Counted from the stretch's first letter, positions 28,394-37,985 are shown. The stretch: 64,000 nt of DNA from Acinetobacter lwoffii (GCF_019343495.1 NZ_CP072549.1:2108001-2172000); one strand, 5' to 3'. Program-made: numbers and translations. Notes: generated by a model from the sequence alone, not told the origin.

Positions 28394-28819
28394 TTAATTA
28401 TTTACTATTAAATTTATAATTGGCTTATTTACCTCTTTTAAAAAATTCTGATAATTTCGAATATAATCATTTTCATCATAATGATTATTCGCCAATACCA
28501 ATAGTACACAATCTTCAGAAAAATCATGAATTTCTCTCCATATTAAAGATTCTATATATAATCCTTTTAAAGGAGAATTCAAAATAATTTCATCTTTAAT
28601 ACATCCATTATCCAATATAAATCGACAGCTACCTTTTATACATATAGCTATTTGTTTCAAAGCAATATGAGCATGAAAACCACGAGCTTTATTCAAAGTA
28701 CTAAAAATATAATAAAGACGTTTAACTTTAAATGGAATAGATTGATTTGATTCAATTGCAACTAATCCACCTCGTTCATCACCTAAATTAGGTAAATCAA
28801 TTAATTTAACTAAACTCAT
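28394..28819 (-). CDS. fdtA: dTDP-4-keto-6-deoxyglucose 3,4-ketoisomerase (FdtA/QdtA, WxcM-like)
   Basis: Cupin-fold ketoisomerase, 141 aa, full length for the family. It moves the keto group of the RmlB product from C4 to C3 ahead of transamination. Marks are LGDERGGLVAIE near the N-terminus, the active-site RGFHAHIALKQI near residues 42-53, and the C-terminal NNHYDENDYIRNYQNFL. The gene is much more AT-rich than rmlA beside it (2-bp gap). The epimer made (Fuc3N series or Qui3N series) cannot be decided from sequence reading. Confidence 0.88.
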   Translation of the reverse strand: MSLVKLIDLPNLGDERGGLVAIESNQSIPFKVKRLYYIFSTLNKARGFHAHIALKQIAICIKGSCRFILDNGCIKDEIILNSPLKGLYIESLIWREIHDFSEDCVLLVLANNHYDENDYIRNYQNFLKEVNKPIINLIVNN

Positions 28820-28821
28820 TA

Positions 28822-29700
28822 TTATTTCCCCACTAAAGAAATCAGATATTGTCCATAGCCATTTTTATTCATTGTTTGACCAATCGCTAAAACTTCCTCT
28901 CTGCTCAGCCAGCCATTATTCAATGCAATTTCTTCCAAGCAGGCCACTTTATAACCCTGACGTTTTTCAATAGTTTCTACAAATTGAGCAGCCTCAAGCA
29001 GACTGCCCTGTGTACCTGTATCTAACCAGGCAAATCCACGCCCCAACAATTCAACATTTAAATCACCACGCTCCAGATATGCCTGGTTAATCGAGGTAAT
29101 TTCAAGCTCGCCCCGTTCGGATGGTTGAACCTGTTTGGCAATCTGAATGACATCATTGTCATAAAAATACAGACCCGTTACAGCGAAGTTAGATTTAGGA
29201 TGTTTCGGTTTTTCTTCAATTGACATCACACGTTGCTGTTCATCAAATTCCACCACACCAAAGCGTTCAGGATCTTTCACCTGATAACCAAATACCGTTG
29301 CTCCTTTTTGCCGTGCTGCAGCCTGGCGTAGCATAGGGGTAAAACCTTGCCCGTAGAAAATATTATCGCCCAGCACCAGACATACATTGCTTTGGCCAAT
29401 AAATTTTTCGCCCAGGATAAAGGCTTGTGCCAAACCATCAGGGCGAGGCTGAATTACATAACTCAGCTCCATGCCAAACTGTGAACCATCTCCTAATAAA
29501 CGCTTAAATCCCTCAATATCCTCTGGCGTACTAATGACAAGAGCTTCATTGATACCGGCCAACATCAGGACAGATAATGGGTAATAAACCATCGGTTTGT
29601 CATAAATCGGAAGTAGCTGTTTCGAGATGCCTTTGGTAATCGGATGCAAACGTGTTCCCGAACCACCGGCTAAAATAATCCCTTTGGTTGTGCTAGCCAT
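28822..29700 (-). CDS. rmlA: Glucose-1-phosphate thymidylyltransferase RmlA
   Basis: 292-aa nucleotidyltransferase that makes dTDP-glucose from dTTP and glucose-1-phosphate. N-terminal [31 protein letters not shown], then [11 protein letters not shown] and VTGLYFYDN. It ends with the expected [17 protein letters not shown] and C-terminal helices. It shares base 29700 with rmlB. No rmlC or rmlD follows, so rhamnose is not the product; the flux goes to the FdtA/FdtB-type enzymes. Confidence 0.95.
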   Translation of the reverse strand: MASTTKGIILAGGSGTRLHPITKGISKQLLPIYDKPMVYYPLSVLMLAGINEALVISTPEDIEGFKRLLGDGSQFGMELSYVIQPRPDGLAQAFILGEKFIGQSNVCLVLGDNIFYGQGFTPMLRQAAARQKGATVFGYQVKDPERFGVVEFDEQQRVMSIEEKPKHPKSNFAVTGLYFYDNDVIQIAKQVQPSERGELEITSINQAYLERGDLNVELLGRGFAWLDTGTQGSLLEAAQFVETIEKRQGYKVACLEEIALNNGWLSREEVLAIGQTMNKNGYGQYLISLVGK

Positions 29701-30764
29701 TAGACTGCCTCCCCTAAACGTTCACGCTGATAAGAACCATCCTGCACGCGACGACACCATTGCAGATTATCCAGATACCACTGCACAGTTTTACGGATAC
29801 CGGTCTCGAATGATTCCTGTGGCTTCCACCCCAGTTCCCGCTCAATTTTTGAAGCATCAATGGCATAGCGTAAATCATGTCCAGGCCGATCCTTAACAAA
29901 GGTGATTAAGCTTTCATAACTTTGCCCATTCAACAGCGGTTTTAATTCATCTAAAATCTGACAAATGGTTTTAACCACGTCTATATTTTGTTTTTCATTC
30001 CATCCACCAATATTATAGGTTTCACCCACAACACCCTGAGTCGCAACTTGATATAAAGCACGAGCATGGTCTTCAACATAAAGCCAGTCACGAATCTGCT
30101 GACCATCCCCATAGACCGGTAATGGTCTAACTTCCAAAGCATTTAAGATCATCAAAGGAATCAGTTTTTCAGGAAAATGATAAGGTCCATAATTATTCGA
30201 ACAGTTCGTGATAACCACCGGTAAACCATAGGTTCTATACCAGGCCCGAACTAAATGATCTGAACTGGCTTTACTTGCCGAATAGGGCGAACTTGGTAAA
30301 TAAGGGGTGGTTTCAGTGAATAGATCAGTTGTGTCTTCTAAGTCGCCATATACTTCATCTGTTGAAATATGGTGGAATTTGAATCTGGATTTTTTAATTT
30401 CAGCCAAATTTTGCCAATACTTTCGTGCAACCTCTAATAAGGTATAGGTACCGACGATATTTGTACTGATAAATTCAGCCGGTCCATCGATCGAACGGTC
30501 CACATGAGACTCTGCCGCCAAATGCATGACCACATCTGGCTCAAAGGCTGAGAATAATCGCGCTAAAGATACATGATCACAAATATCAGTTTGAGTAAAT
30601 TGATAACGAGGGTGATCCAATACAGAAACTAATGACTCCAAGTTACCTGCATAAGTTAACTTATCAACATTTAAAACATGATGTTCGGTCTCTTTAATGA
30701 TATGCCGGATAACAGCAGATCCAATAAAACCAGCCCCACCGGTCACCAATATTTTCATCACCAT
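29700..30764 (-). CDS. rmlB: dTDP-glucose 4,6-dehydratase RmlB
   Basis: Extended SDR, 354 aa, converting dTDP-glucose to dTDP-4-keto-6-deoxyglucose. [18 protein letters not shown] near the N-terminus, [14 protein letters not shown] near residue 85, the DEVYGDL block, and catalytic YxxxK in [13 protein letters not shown] near residue 160. I keep ATG 30764 because AGGA lies 8 nt upstream; ATG 30758 is possible. It is the first gene of the locus-2 minus-strand operon and diverges from wza2. Confidence 0.95.
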   Translation of the reverse strand: MVMKILVTGGAGFIGSAVIRHIIKETEHHVLNVDKLTYAGNLESLVSVLDHPRYQFTQTDICDHVSLARLFSAFEPDVVMHLAAESHVDRSIDGPAEFISTNIVGTYTLLEVARKYWQNLAEIKKSRFKFHHISTDEVYGDLEDTTDLFTETTPYLPSSPYSASKASSDHLVRAWYRTYGLPVVITNCSNNYGPYHFPEKLIPLMILNALEVRPLPVYGDGQQIRDWLYVEDHARALYQVATQGVVGETYNIGGWNEKQNIDVVKTICQILDELKPLLNGQSYESLITFVKDRPGHDLRYAIDASKIERELGWKPQESFETGIRKTVQWYLDNLQWCRRVQDGSYQRERLGEAV

Positions 30765-31500
30765 TTTTAGTGTCCTTTAATATTTTTATTTTACTTTTCA
30801 CAAATTATTTTTAATGTATTACTGCTTTCTGGGCATATCTATTTTTATTGATTTGTTCATAAGATATATTAATTCTATTACACAAGCCACTTACAAAAAA
30901 AGCCGATACTTAAATGTAGTTACATTTTATGGATCTATTTTAGTTTTTAAAAATATTTTTACTCTATATTGATCTTAATCCTTTACACACCTTTCAGCTA
31001 ATATTGTCCCAATATTCATCATTTTTTTTATTCCAATACTTTAATTAACAATGTTTTATTTTAACTTTTGCAAGGTATAATTATTTTATAAATTATTAAA
31101 CTAATACTTGAATTAGATGAAAATCAACAATCTAAGAAACCTTTAGATCAGATAAAAATTATATGAAAATACTTTCCTCGATTAATTTATATCGTTATAG
31201 CTCCTTTCATAAGATTTAACTCATCTATTAAAAAATAACAATTAGAAACAATTAATATTCTTTATAACGTTAAAAAATTTTCTATATCTCTATCGCTTGT
31301 TCAATCAAGCTTTCACGTCTATTTTATTCCATCTTTTTGCAAAGTCTTAACCTGGCGTTATTTAATTGGGTCAAAAATAGCTATAGACAAGGTATGTGAT
31401 CTATTATATTTTTTAGATGTTAATCACATAAATCGAATTAAAAAATTAATAATTATTAATAAATACCAATTCTGAATATATAAAAATAAAGGGGTTTCAA
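30765..31500. promoter_or_regulatory. Divergent intergenic region between rmlB and wza2
   Basis: About 735 bp, very AT-rich, no gene. It must hold promoters for both operons. Candidate -10 boxes include TATAAT at about 31076-31081. AAAGGGG lies just before the GTG start of wza2. The spacer is two to three times longer than the matching gna-wza1 spacer. Confidence 0.5.
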
Positions 31501-32577
31501 GTGAACCATAGACACCTTTTAGGTATTTTTACCTTAAGCCTATCTCTAGTTGGATGTGCAGCAATATCCGGCTTTCAAACCTATAATTTACCGAAAGAAG
31601 GCATCTATCAAACTGAGCTAGGAACGCCTGTCAATCTGGTGCAATTGAATCAGCAAACCCTACCTGTCGTACAGTCGGCTCAAACGAATAATCTCAATCA
31701 TTATGCAACTTTATTTCAGACCGAGGTGCAGGATTATCGCTTGAATCCAGGTGATATCTTATCTTTTCAACTATGGGCTTACCCTGAAATCAGTGCAGCC
31801 CCTACGGCCAGCGATAATAACAACGGCTATCAAATTGATCGAAATGGTTATATCCACTTCCCATTCATTGGACGCTATAAAGCAGCAGGAAAAACTCTTC
31901 CGCAAGTGAATCAGGAAGTACGACGCCTATTAACACCTTATTTAAACCGTCCGGATGTAGTGGTACGCGTGATTTCATATCAAGGGCAACGCTATTCTGT
32001 GGTTGGCAATGTGAAATCGGCAGGACAATTTTACCTGTCTGACCAACCAGTAAGTGTTTATACGGCGCTCGGTTTGGCGGGTGGTATAAATGAGCAAGGT
32101 GACTCTACTTCAATTCAACTTGTGCGTCAGGGTGTAACCTATGACCTGAATACCATTGCACTGGAAAAGGCTGGATATTCCTTGCATAAGCTATTGATTC
32201 AACCGAATGACACTCTTTATATCAGTCCTCGTGAAAATCAGAAGATCTATGTCATGGGTGAGGCCAGTGCCAATAAGCCCTTACCACTACGTGACCAAGG
32301 TATGACTCTCGCTGATGTATTGGGGGAAAGTGAAGGCATTAACCCCTATTCCGCGAATTCTAGCCGGATTTATGTCTTACGTGGCAATCCAGACAATCAG
32401 ATGACTGAAATATATCACTTAAGTCTAAAAAATCTTGGAGATTTTGGCCTGGCGAAACAGTTCAAAATGCGTAGCAATGATATTGTCTATGTTGATGCCA
32501 CAGGTCTGACCCGTTGGGAACGCGTTGTTAGCCAGATTCTTCCATTTTCATATGTCGCTGATTCGGCTATACGATAG
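31501..32577 (+). CDS. wza: Outer-membrane polysaccharide export protein Wza (locus 2)
   Basis: Outer-membrane lipoprotein, 358 aa, paralogue of Wza1. The lipobox SLVGCAA puts the modified cysteine at about residue 19. NPGDILSFQLWAYPE and GYIHFPFIGRYKAAGKTL match the poly-export domain, followed by two SLBB repeats (YSVVGNVKSAGQFYL, IYVMGEASANKPLPL). GTG start at 31501 with AAAGGGG upstream, the same start type as wza1. The region after the stop codon, where wzb should follow, is degenerate. Wza1 and Wza2 are alike along their whole length. Confidence 0.94.
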   Translation: MNHRHLLGIFTLSLSLVGCAAISGFQTYNLPKEGIYQTELGTPVNLVQLNQQTLPVVQSAQTNNLNHYATLFQTEVQDYRLNPGDILSFQLWAYPEISAAPTASDNNNGYQIDRNGYIHFPFIGRYKAAGKTLPQVNQEVRRLLTPYLNRPDVVVRVISYQGQRYSVVGNVKSAGQFYLSDQPVSVYTALGLAGGINEQGDSTSIQLVRQGVTYDLNTIALEKAGYSLHKLLIQPNDTLYISPRENQKIYVMGEASANKPLPLRDQGMTLADVLGESEGINPYSANSSRIYVLRGNPDNQMTEIYHLSLKNLGDFGLAKQFKMRSNDIVYVDATGLTRWERVVSQILPFSYVADSAIR

Positions 32578-32614
32578 GTAATTTAGCTATAGTACTAGGT
32601 GCTTAATACTGAAT

Positions 32615-32808
32615 ATGAAACAGACACAATAAGAACTGTCTTCTTCTGATCATTATTAAAATATCTGGCCTTATGCGGGTTAGATATTTCAAGAAAGGAC
32701 AATAAAACCAAAATATGTAGGATTCTTTCTCACAAAAGCAGCAAGTCTTTGATTATTTTTCATAATTTTATTTAAGAATATATCATCGACTGGAAAAATC
32801 ACTTTTAA
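32615..32808 (+). pseudogene. wzb: Decayed wzb remnant between wza2 and wzc2
   Basis: Three blocks line up, in order and at about the right spacing, with the intact wzb at 15808-16236. ATGAAACAG (32615) matches the M-I-K-Q-A region. TGGCCTTATGCG (32666-32677, WPYA) matches WPFA. The end reads N-F-I-stop-E-Y-I-I-D-W-K-N-H-F-stop (32764-32808) against Q-L-I-Q-S-C-I-S-D-W-K-K-Y-I-stop. The TGG-to-GAC distance is 122 nt here and 126 nt in intact wzb, so there is a frameshift. Several stop codons interrupt it and the P-loop half is missing. Confidence 0.78.
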
Positions 32809-32827
32809 ACTTTTAGATAGTAAAATT

Positions 32828-35011
32828 ATGAACAAAAATAACAATACCGAAAATATGATTGACCTAAAAGGGGTGTTCTTTTCCTTGCTCTCGCAATGGA
32901 AGCTCATCCTCTTATGTGGTTTGCTTAGCCTGATGGCAGTGTTGCTGTACATGCGTACCGCAGCCATTAACTATAAGGTGGATGCAATCGTTCAGGTCGA
33001 AGAAAATAGAGGGGCATCAGCTGCCTTATTAGGCAGCTTGTCAAGTATTATTAGTCAGATGTCTTCATCAAATGCTGAGATTGAGGTTTTAAAATCACGC
33101 ACGATTCTTGAATCAGTGATTGATCGTTTAAATCTGGATCTCCATATTGCGAGCACTGAAGACTCTTTTATCAATCGTCTTATTTACGGCAGAAATTCTC
33201 AGACCGAATATCAACCCGAAACTGTACGCTTTAAAGAAGGTGAAAAAAGCTTTGATATCCGTCAGTTTGAAGTTCCCGTAGCGTACCAAGATAAAAATCT
33301 CCTGCTGAAGTTTCAACCACAGAGCTTTAGCTTGATCAATCCAGTGACAGAAGAAACTGTCTTTGAGGGTGCACTTAACCAGCCCGTTCAAGCCAAAACT
33401 GCACAGGGAGACTGGAAAGTTGCCATCTTTACTCAGGATAAGCTAGATAACAGCTATCGGGTACAAAAACTCTCATTACCAACAGCGATTGATTCTATTC
33501 TTGCCAATTATTCAGTGACAGAAAAAGGCGAACTGAGTGGAGTTCTGCAGCTTCGCTATCAGGGTCAAGATAAACAGCATATCACTAAGGTCCTGAACAC
33601 GATTTTAGCGACTTATAGCCAGCACAATATTACGCGACGTTCAACAGAAACAGCGCAGACACTGGCGTTTCTGGATGAACAATTACCGGATTTAAAGAAA
33701 CAGCTTGATAATGCAGAATTTGCCTTTAACCAGTTTCGTCAACGGCATAATACAGTTGATATCGCTAAAGAATCTGAATTGTATTTAAATCAGAGCATCA
33801 CCTTAGAAACACAAAAAGTCTTACTTGAACAGAGACAGGCAGAAATAGCTGCCAAATATGCAGCACTACATCCAGCCATGCGAGAAATTACGGCTCAACT
33901 TCGTGTGATCAATGGCAAGATTCGTGAACTGAATACAACACTCAAAAATATTCCAGAGATACAACGCCAGTATTTGCAACTGTCACGCGAAGTCGAAGTC
34001 AAACAGCAACTGTATACCAACCTGGTGAATTCCTACCAACAACTGCGTGTTGCCAAAGCGGGTGAAATTGGCAATGTACATATCATTGATACCGCACTTG
34101 AACCCATTGACCAAGTGCAACAGAAAACACCACTGATTCTGTTCCTCGCCTTTTGGTTCGGTATTTTTGTGGGAATCTTGGTGGCATTATTCCGCAATAT
34201 GCTGCGTTCTGGTGTGAAAGATAGTAGTCAAATAGAATATCAACTGGAACTTCCAGTGTATGCAAATATTGCCCATTCTCCGAGTCAGAAACCTGGGCTA
34301 AAACTACTCAAAAAGAAAAAGATTCCTTTTGTATTAGCTCTTAAACATAGCGATGATATTGCGATCGAAAGCTTGCGAAGCATACGTACAGCGAGTCATT
34401 TCGCCCTAAGCCAAGCCAAAAACAATATCATCATGATTTCAGGTCCAGCACCAAAAGTCGGGAAATCATTTGTTTCCAGCAACCTGGCAGTCATCATGGC
34501 GGAAAAAAATAAACGCGTATTGGTGATTGATGCAGATTTGCGTCGTGGTCATATCCACAAATATTTTGATCTAGATAATCAACATGGATTAACTGAATAC
34601 CTGAATGAGCAGATTACATTGGAACAGGTGGTACAAAACACCAATGTTCCGAACTTGAATGTAATCACCTGTGGTGAAAGTTCAGCAAACCCTTCTGAGC
34701 TTCTTAATTCAGTACGCTTCAAGGAATTACTACAATCTCTGATTCCGCACTATGACCATATCATTATTGATACACCTCCTGTCCTGGCAGTCACGGATGC
34801 GATTATCGTATCTCAATATGTTGGACTCAATTTGGTGGTGGCGCGCTATGCAAAAACACAAATGAAGGAGCTAGAGCTTACATTAAACCGCTTTAAACAG
34901 GCCGGTAGTATCGTAAATGGCTTTATCCTGAATGATATTCAGCGTTCAGCCGGGGGGAGCTATAGCTATGATTACATTTATAGTTATAAGTCTAGAGAAC
35001 AAAATGGTTGA
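32828..35011 (+). CDS. wzc: Tyrosine autokinase/co-polymerase Wzc (locus 2)
   Basis: Paralogue of Wzc1, 727 aa: TM helices near 28-46 and 435-455, Wzz-type periplasmic region and coiled coil between, then the BY-kinase. Walker A SGPAPKVGKS, Walker A' LVIDADLRRG and Walker B IIIDTPPV are intact. The C-terminal tyrosine tail (SYSYDYIYSY) is shorter than in Wzc1 and has no hexamer array. With its own wzb decayed, dephosphorylation probably depends on the Wzb of locus 1 or on another phosphatase outside the window. An intrinsic terminator follows. Confidence 0.95.
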   Translation: MNKNNNTENMIDLKGVFFSLLSQWKLILLCGLLSLMAVLLYMRTAAINYKVDAIVQVEENRGASAALLGSLSSIISQMSSSNAEIEVLKSRTILESVIDRLNLDLHIASTEDSFINRLIYGRNSQTEYQPETVRFKEGEKSFDIRQFEVPVAYQDKNLLLKFQPQSFSLINPVTEETVFEGALNQPVQAKTAQGDWKVAIFTQDKLDNSYRVQKLSLPTAIDSILANYSVTEKGELSGVLQLRYQGQDKQHITKVLNTILATYSQHNITRRSTETAQTLAFLDEQLPDLKKQLDNAEFAFNQFRQRHNTVDIAKESELYLNQSITLETQKVLLEQRQAEIAAKYAALHPAMREITAQLRVINGKIRELNTTLKNIPEIQRQYLQLSREVEVKQQLYTNLVNSYQQLRVAKAGEIGNVHIIDTALEPIDQVQQKTPLILFLAFWFGIFVGILVALFRNMLRSGVKDSSQIEYQLELPVYANIAHSPSQKPGLKLLKKKKIPFVLALKHSDDIAIESLRSIRTASHFALSQAKNNIIMISGPAPKVGKSFVSSNLAVIMAEKNKRVLVIDADLRRGHIHKYFDLDNQHGLTEYLNEQITLEQVVQNTNVPNLNVITCGESSANPSELLNSVRFKELLQSLIPHYDHIIIDTPPVLAVTDAIIVSQYVGLNLVVARYAKTQMKELELTLNRFKQAGSIVNGFILNDIQRSAGGSYSYDYIYSYKSREQNG

Positions 35012-35026
35012 TCCCATTTAGATAGA

Positions 35027-35053
35027 AAAACCAGCTATTGCTGGTTTTTTTTA
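35027..35053 (+). terminator. Intrinsic terminator after wzc2
   Basis: AACCAGC-TATT-GCTGGTT followed by a run of eight T residues, about 20 bp after the wzc2 stop codon. Confidence 0.92.
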
Positions 35054-35178
35054 TCTCTTTAAACTTCAACACAACTGCGATGTCCGCTTGCTAAAAAACC
35101 ACCCATTCTGCAAGATTTCTCAAAATTTTCTGCTAAGATGGAATGAACCTCAACGATAACATTAGATTGGAATAATAC

Positions 35179-35883
35179 ATGAGTAAGGCCTTACCGATTG
35201 CTGTCGCTGTTCTTTTAGGCGGTGCCGCGCTAGTACCTGTTTACTATGCAACTCAAAACCCAGCTGCTCAAACCACAAAAGCATCTAAAGATGCCTCTGC
35301 TGTTTCTAAAATTAGCTATGCACTCGGTTATGAAGTCGCTCATCAAACTCCACCTGAGCTGGATATTAACAGCTTTGTGACAGGCGTTCGCGAAGGTCAT
35401 GCTCGCACTGCACCTGCTTATACTGAAGAAGAATTACAAGCAGCTTATGAGCAGTTCCAAAAAGAAATGCAGCAAAAGCAAGTGGATAGTGCCAAACAGG
35501 CTCAAGCATCAAGTGATACTTTCCTGACTGAAAATGCCAAAAAAGCTGGGGTAAAAACTACTGCATCTGGTTTGCAATATTTAGTGACCAAAGAAGGTAC
35601 GGGCAAACAGCCTGCAGCAACTTCAATTGTGAAAGTACATTACACAGGGAAACTGGTTGATGGTACCGTGTTTGACAGTTCTGTTGAACGTGGCGAGCCG
35701 ATTGAGTTCCCACTCAATCAGGTCATTCCAGGCTGGACCGAAGGTCTGCAACTGATGAAAGAAGGCGGTAAAGCAACCCTTTATATTCCATCTAAACTGG
35801 GTTATGGTGAGCAGGGCGTGCCAGGTACGATTCCTCCACACAGTACTTTGATTTTTGATGTGGAACTCATCGAAGTAAAATAA
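35179..35883 (+). CDS. fkpA: FKBP-type peptidyl-prolyl isomerase FkpA
   Basis: Periplasmic or membrane-anchored prolyl cis-trans isomerase/chaperone, 234 aa. The N-terminal hydrophobic stretch [21 protein letters not shown] acts as a signal or anchor. A helical FKBP_N dimerisation domain covers about 40-125, and the FKBP domain about 130-234 ([46 protein letters not shown]). fkpA is the conserved right-hand border of Acinetobacter K loci, which helps orient this window. A terminator and a second FKBP gene follow. Confidence 0.93.
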   Translation: MSKALPIAVAVLLGGAALVPVYYATQNPAAQTTKASKDASAVSKISYALGYEVAHQTPPELDINSFVTGVREGHARTAPAYTEEELQAAYEQFQKEMQQKQVDSAKQAQASSDTFLTENAKKAGVKTTASGLQYLVTKEGTGKQPAATSIVKVHYTGKLVDGTVFDSSVERGEPIEFPLNQVIPGWTEGLQLMKEGGKATLYIPSKLGYGEQGVPGTIPPHSTLIFDVELIEVK

Positions 35884-35891
35884 TCCACGAA

Positions 35892-35922
35892 AAGGAGAGC
35901 AATGCGCTCTCCTTTATTTTGA
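35892..35922 (+). terminator. Intrinsic terminator after fkpA
   Basis: GGAGAGC-AATGC-GCTCTCC stem followed by TTTATTTT, just after the fkpA stop codon and just before the second FKBP gene. Confidence 0.85.
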
Positions 35923-35931
35923 GAATTAATC

Positions 35932-36621
35932 ATGAAAATACAAATAAGTTTGATGGTTTTACTGCTGAGTTCTGGCAGTCTGTTTGCTAAAGAAGTCACC
36001 AATAAAAGCCCTGAGGCTGAACAGGTCGGCTACAGCTTTGGTTATCTGATGGGAAAAAGCAATGCAGATTCCTTACAAGGCATTGATCTGGATGCCTTCA
36101 GCGCCGGTTTAAAAGCGGCAGCCGCTGGGAAACAGGCGACTTTAAGCGAGGAAGACATGGCGCGGGTGTTGACCCAATTTAAGCGTCAGGCTGAAGCCAA
36201 AGAGCTGATTACCCTGAAAAAGCAGGCGGATGAAAATGCCAAAATTGGTCAGGCTTTTCTGGCTGAAAATGCAAAAAAACCGGGGATAAAAACCACAAAA
36301 TCAGGTTTGCAATATCAGATTCTTCAGGAAGGAAAAGGTAAATCGCCGAGCGCAAACAGTAATGTCCGTGTACATTATGAAGGCCGTTTGATCGATGGTA
36401 CGGTTTTTGATAGCTCGATTGCCCGTAATCAGCCCGTGGTATTTCGTACCACCCAGGTCATTACCGGCTGGACCGAAGGTTTACAGCTGATGAAAGAAGG
36501 TGCCAAATATCGTTTCTTTATTCCGGCCGAACTGGCCTATGGACAGATTGGTTCAGGGGATGTAATTGAACCGAACAGTACTTTAATTTTTGATGTGGAA
36601 TTACTGGAAATTATTAAATAA
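35932..36621 (+). CDS. Second FKBP-type peptidyl-prolyl isomerase (FklB/FkpA-like)
   Basis: Periplasmic FKBP isomerase, 229 aa, paralogous to FkpA beside it. The signal peptide KIQISLMVLLLSSGSLFA has a likely cleavage after LFA. An FKBP_N helical domain follows (GYSFGYLMGKSNADSL), then the FKBP domain with [34 protein letters not shown] and LIFDVELLEI. The tandem arrangement suggests duplication. A terminator separates the two, so they can be expressed separately. Confidence 0.9.
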   Translation: MKIQISLMVLLLSSGSLFAKEVTNKSPEAEQVGYSFGYLMGKSNADSLQGIDLDAFSAGLKAAAAGKQATLSEEDMARVLTQFKRQAEAKELITLKKQADENAKIGQAFLAENAKKPGIKTTKSGLQYQILQEGKGKSPSANSNVRVHYEGRLIDGTVFDSSIARNQPVVFRTTQVITGWTEGLQLMKEGAKYRFFIPAELAYGQIGSGDVIEPNSTLIFDVELLEIIK

Positions 36622-36649
36622 TAAGTCCTATTTTTCCAGATCTAACATC

Positions 36650-36680
36650 GGAGAGGTTTTATATTTGCCTCTCTTTTTTT
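36650..36680 (+). terminator. Intrinsic terminator after the second FKBP gene
   Basis: GAGAGG and CCTCTC enclose an 11-nt loop and are followed by seven T residues. Confidence 0.88.
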
Positions 36681-36785
36681 ATGGGCTTAAGTATCCGTAA
36701 ATCGCAGGTTTTCATGTCACATTCCTATCAGTTTTGCTATGTTATGTTTTAATCAAGCAATTCAACAACAATAGAGGATGTCAGC

Positions 36786-37520
36786 ATGGCAGCAATCAAG
36801 ACCCGCGAAATTCATTATACTACGCAGGATGGCAGCCCATTAATTGGTTATTTTGCCGTCCCAGAGACAGATACCCTTGTTGCCGGTGTACTGGTCGCGC
36901 CAGAATGGTGGGGCCGGAATGAATATACTGAACAACGTGCCCGTGAACTTGCAGAACATGGCTATGCGGCCTTGGCCATGGACATGTATGGGGATAAAAA
37001 AGTTACAACCAATTCTGATCAGGCTTATCAGTGGATGATGCAAACTTTTGAAGATCCTGACACTATCGTTAATCGTGCAACAGCAGCCTTGAATACTTTG
37101 GCAGCACAGGATGAAGTCAATGCTGAGAAGCTTGCAGCGATTGGTTTCTGCTACGGTGGCAAAGTCGTACTAGATTTGGCCCGTTCTAATGCACCTTTAA
37201 AAGCTGTGGCCACTTTCCATGCCACTCTGTCGCCAAAAGCACCGGCTCAAGAAGGTCAGGTACAGGCGGAAATCCTGGTGCTACATGGTGAACTAGACAG
37301 CATGGTGACCCTGGATGATGTCGCCAGTTTCCGTGAGGAAATGTATGCCGCCAAAGTCGAGCATGAAGTGATTGTTTTTGAAAATGCCAAACATGGCTTT
37401 AGCAACCCGCTTGCGGATGAACGGGCCAAAGCCAATGGTGTGGATCTTGGTTACAATGCAGAAGTGGAACGAAAAAGCTTGGCAGCGATGTATGCCTTGC
37501 TAGACCGTCATTTGGTATAA
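36786..37520 (+). CDS. Dienelactone hydrolase family protein
   Basis: Cytoplasmic alpha/beta hydrolase of 244 aa, DLH family. The nucleophile cysteine is in IGFCYGGKVV near residue 120. The aspartate is in LHGELDSMV and the histidine in ENAKHGFSNP, completing the Cys-Asp-His triad. Family members hydrolyse dienelactones or other small esters; this one is not in an aromatic-degradation operon, so its substrate is unknown. It stands alone between the FKBP terminator and the HIT gene. Confidence 0.88.
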   Translation: MAAIKTREIHYTTQDGSPLIGYFAVPETDTLVAGVLVAPEWWGRNEYTEQRARELAEHGYAALAMDMYGDKKVTTNSDQAYQWMMQTFEDPDTIVNRATAALNTLAAQDEVNAEKLAAIGFCYGGKVVLDLARSNAPLKAVATFHATLSPKAPAQEGQVQAEILVLHGELDSMVTLDDVASFREEMYAAKVEHEVIVFENAKHGFSNPLADERAKANGVDLGYNAEVERKSLAAMYALLDRHLV

Positions 37521-37604
37521 ATAGAAACAACTATCCGGCTTGTTCACAGGCTGAATATTTCAGATACTTCATGAAGAGAAGAAGATAAATCCTACCAGAG
37601 GAGA

Positions 37605-37973
37605 ATGTGTATGATGGCTGAAACCAACTGCCCCTACTGCAATTTTGACGAATATGATGTCATTGCCAAAAATGATTATGGTGTGGTGTTGCCTGAACCG
37701 AATTCATTGTCCGAAGGTCACTGTGTGATCATTCCATTGCGGCATGTGGCCTCGTTTTTCGAAGTGACCGATAAAGAACGTAAAAGTTTGATGTCTTTAC
37801 TGGAACAGGCACGCAATGAACTGCAATTACGTTACCAGCCTGCCGGTTTTCATGTCGGCTTTATTGATGGTGAAGTTTTTCAGGAAAAGGTAGAACATCT
37901 GCATATTCATATTATTCCGCGTTATGCAGGCAAGACCTTGAAGCTGGATGAGCGCTGGGGAATTAACGATTAA
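37605..37973 (+). CDS. HIT family hydrolase
   Basis: Histidine-triad nucleotide hydrolase/transferase, 122 aa. The HIT motif HLHIHIIP is near residues 99-106. The N-terminal CPYC pair (residues 9-12) resembles the zinc-site half seen in other HIT proteins. Family members cleave Ap4A or nucleoside phosphoramidates; the exact substrate cannot be read from the sequence. The called start may be ATG 37611 or 37614. A symmetrical terminator follows. Confidence 0.88.
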   Translation: MCMMAETNCPYCNFDEYDVIAKNDYGVVLPEPNSLSEGHCVIIPLRHVASFFEVTDKERKSLMSLLEQARNELQLRYQPAGFHVGFIDGEVFQEKVEHLHIHIIPRYAGKTLKLDERWGIND

Positions 37974-37985
37974 CCGGGTTCTTGA

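Noticed and set aside
30765..31500. JUMPstart/ops element upstream of the second locus
   Set aside because: No match to the ops core GGCGGTAG was seen in either divergent promoter region.
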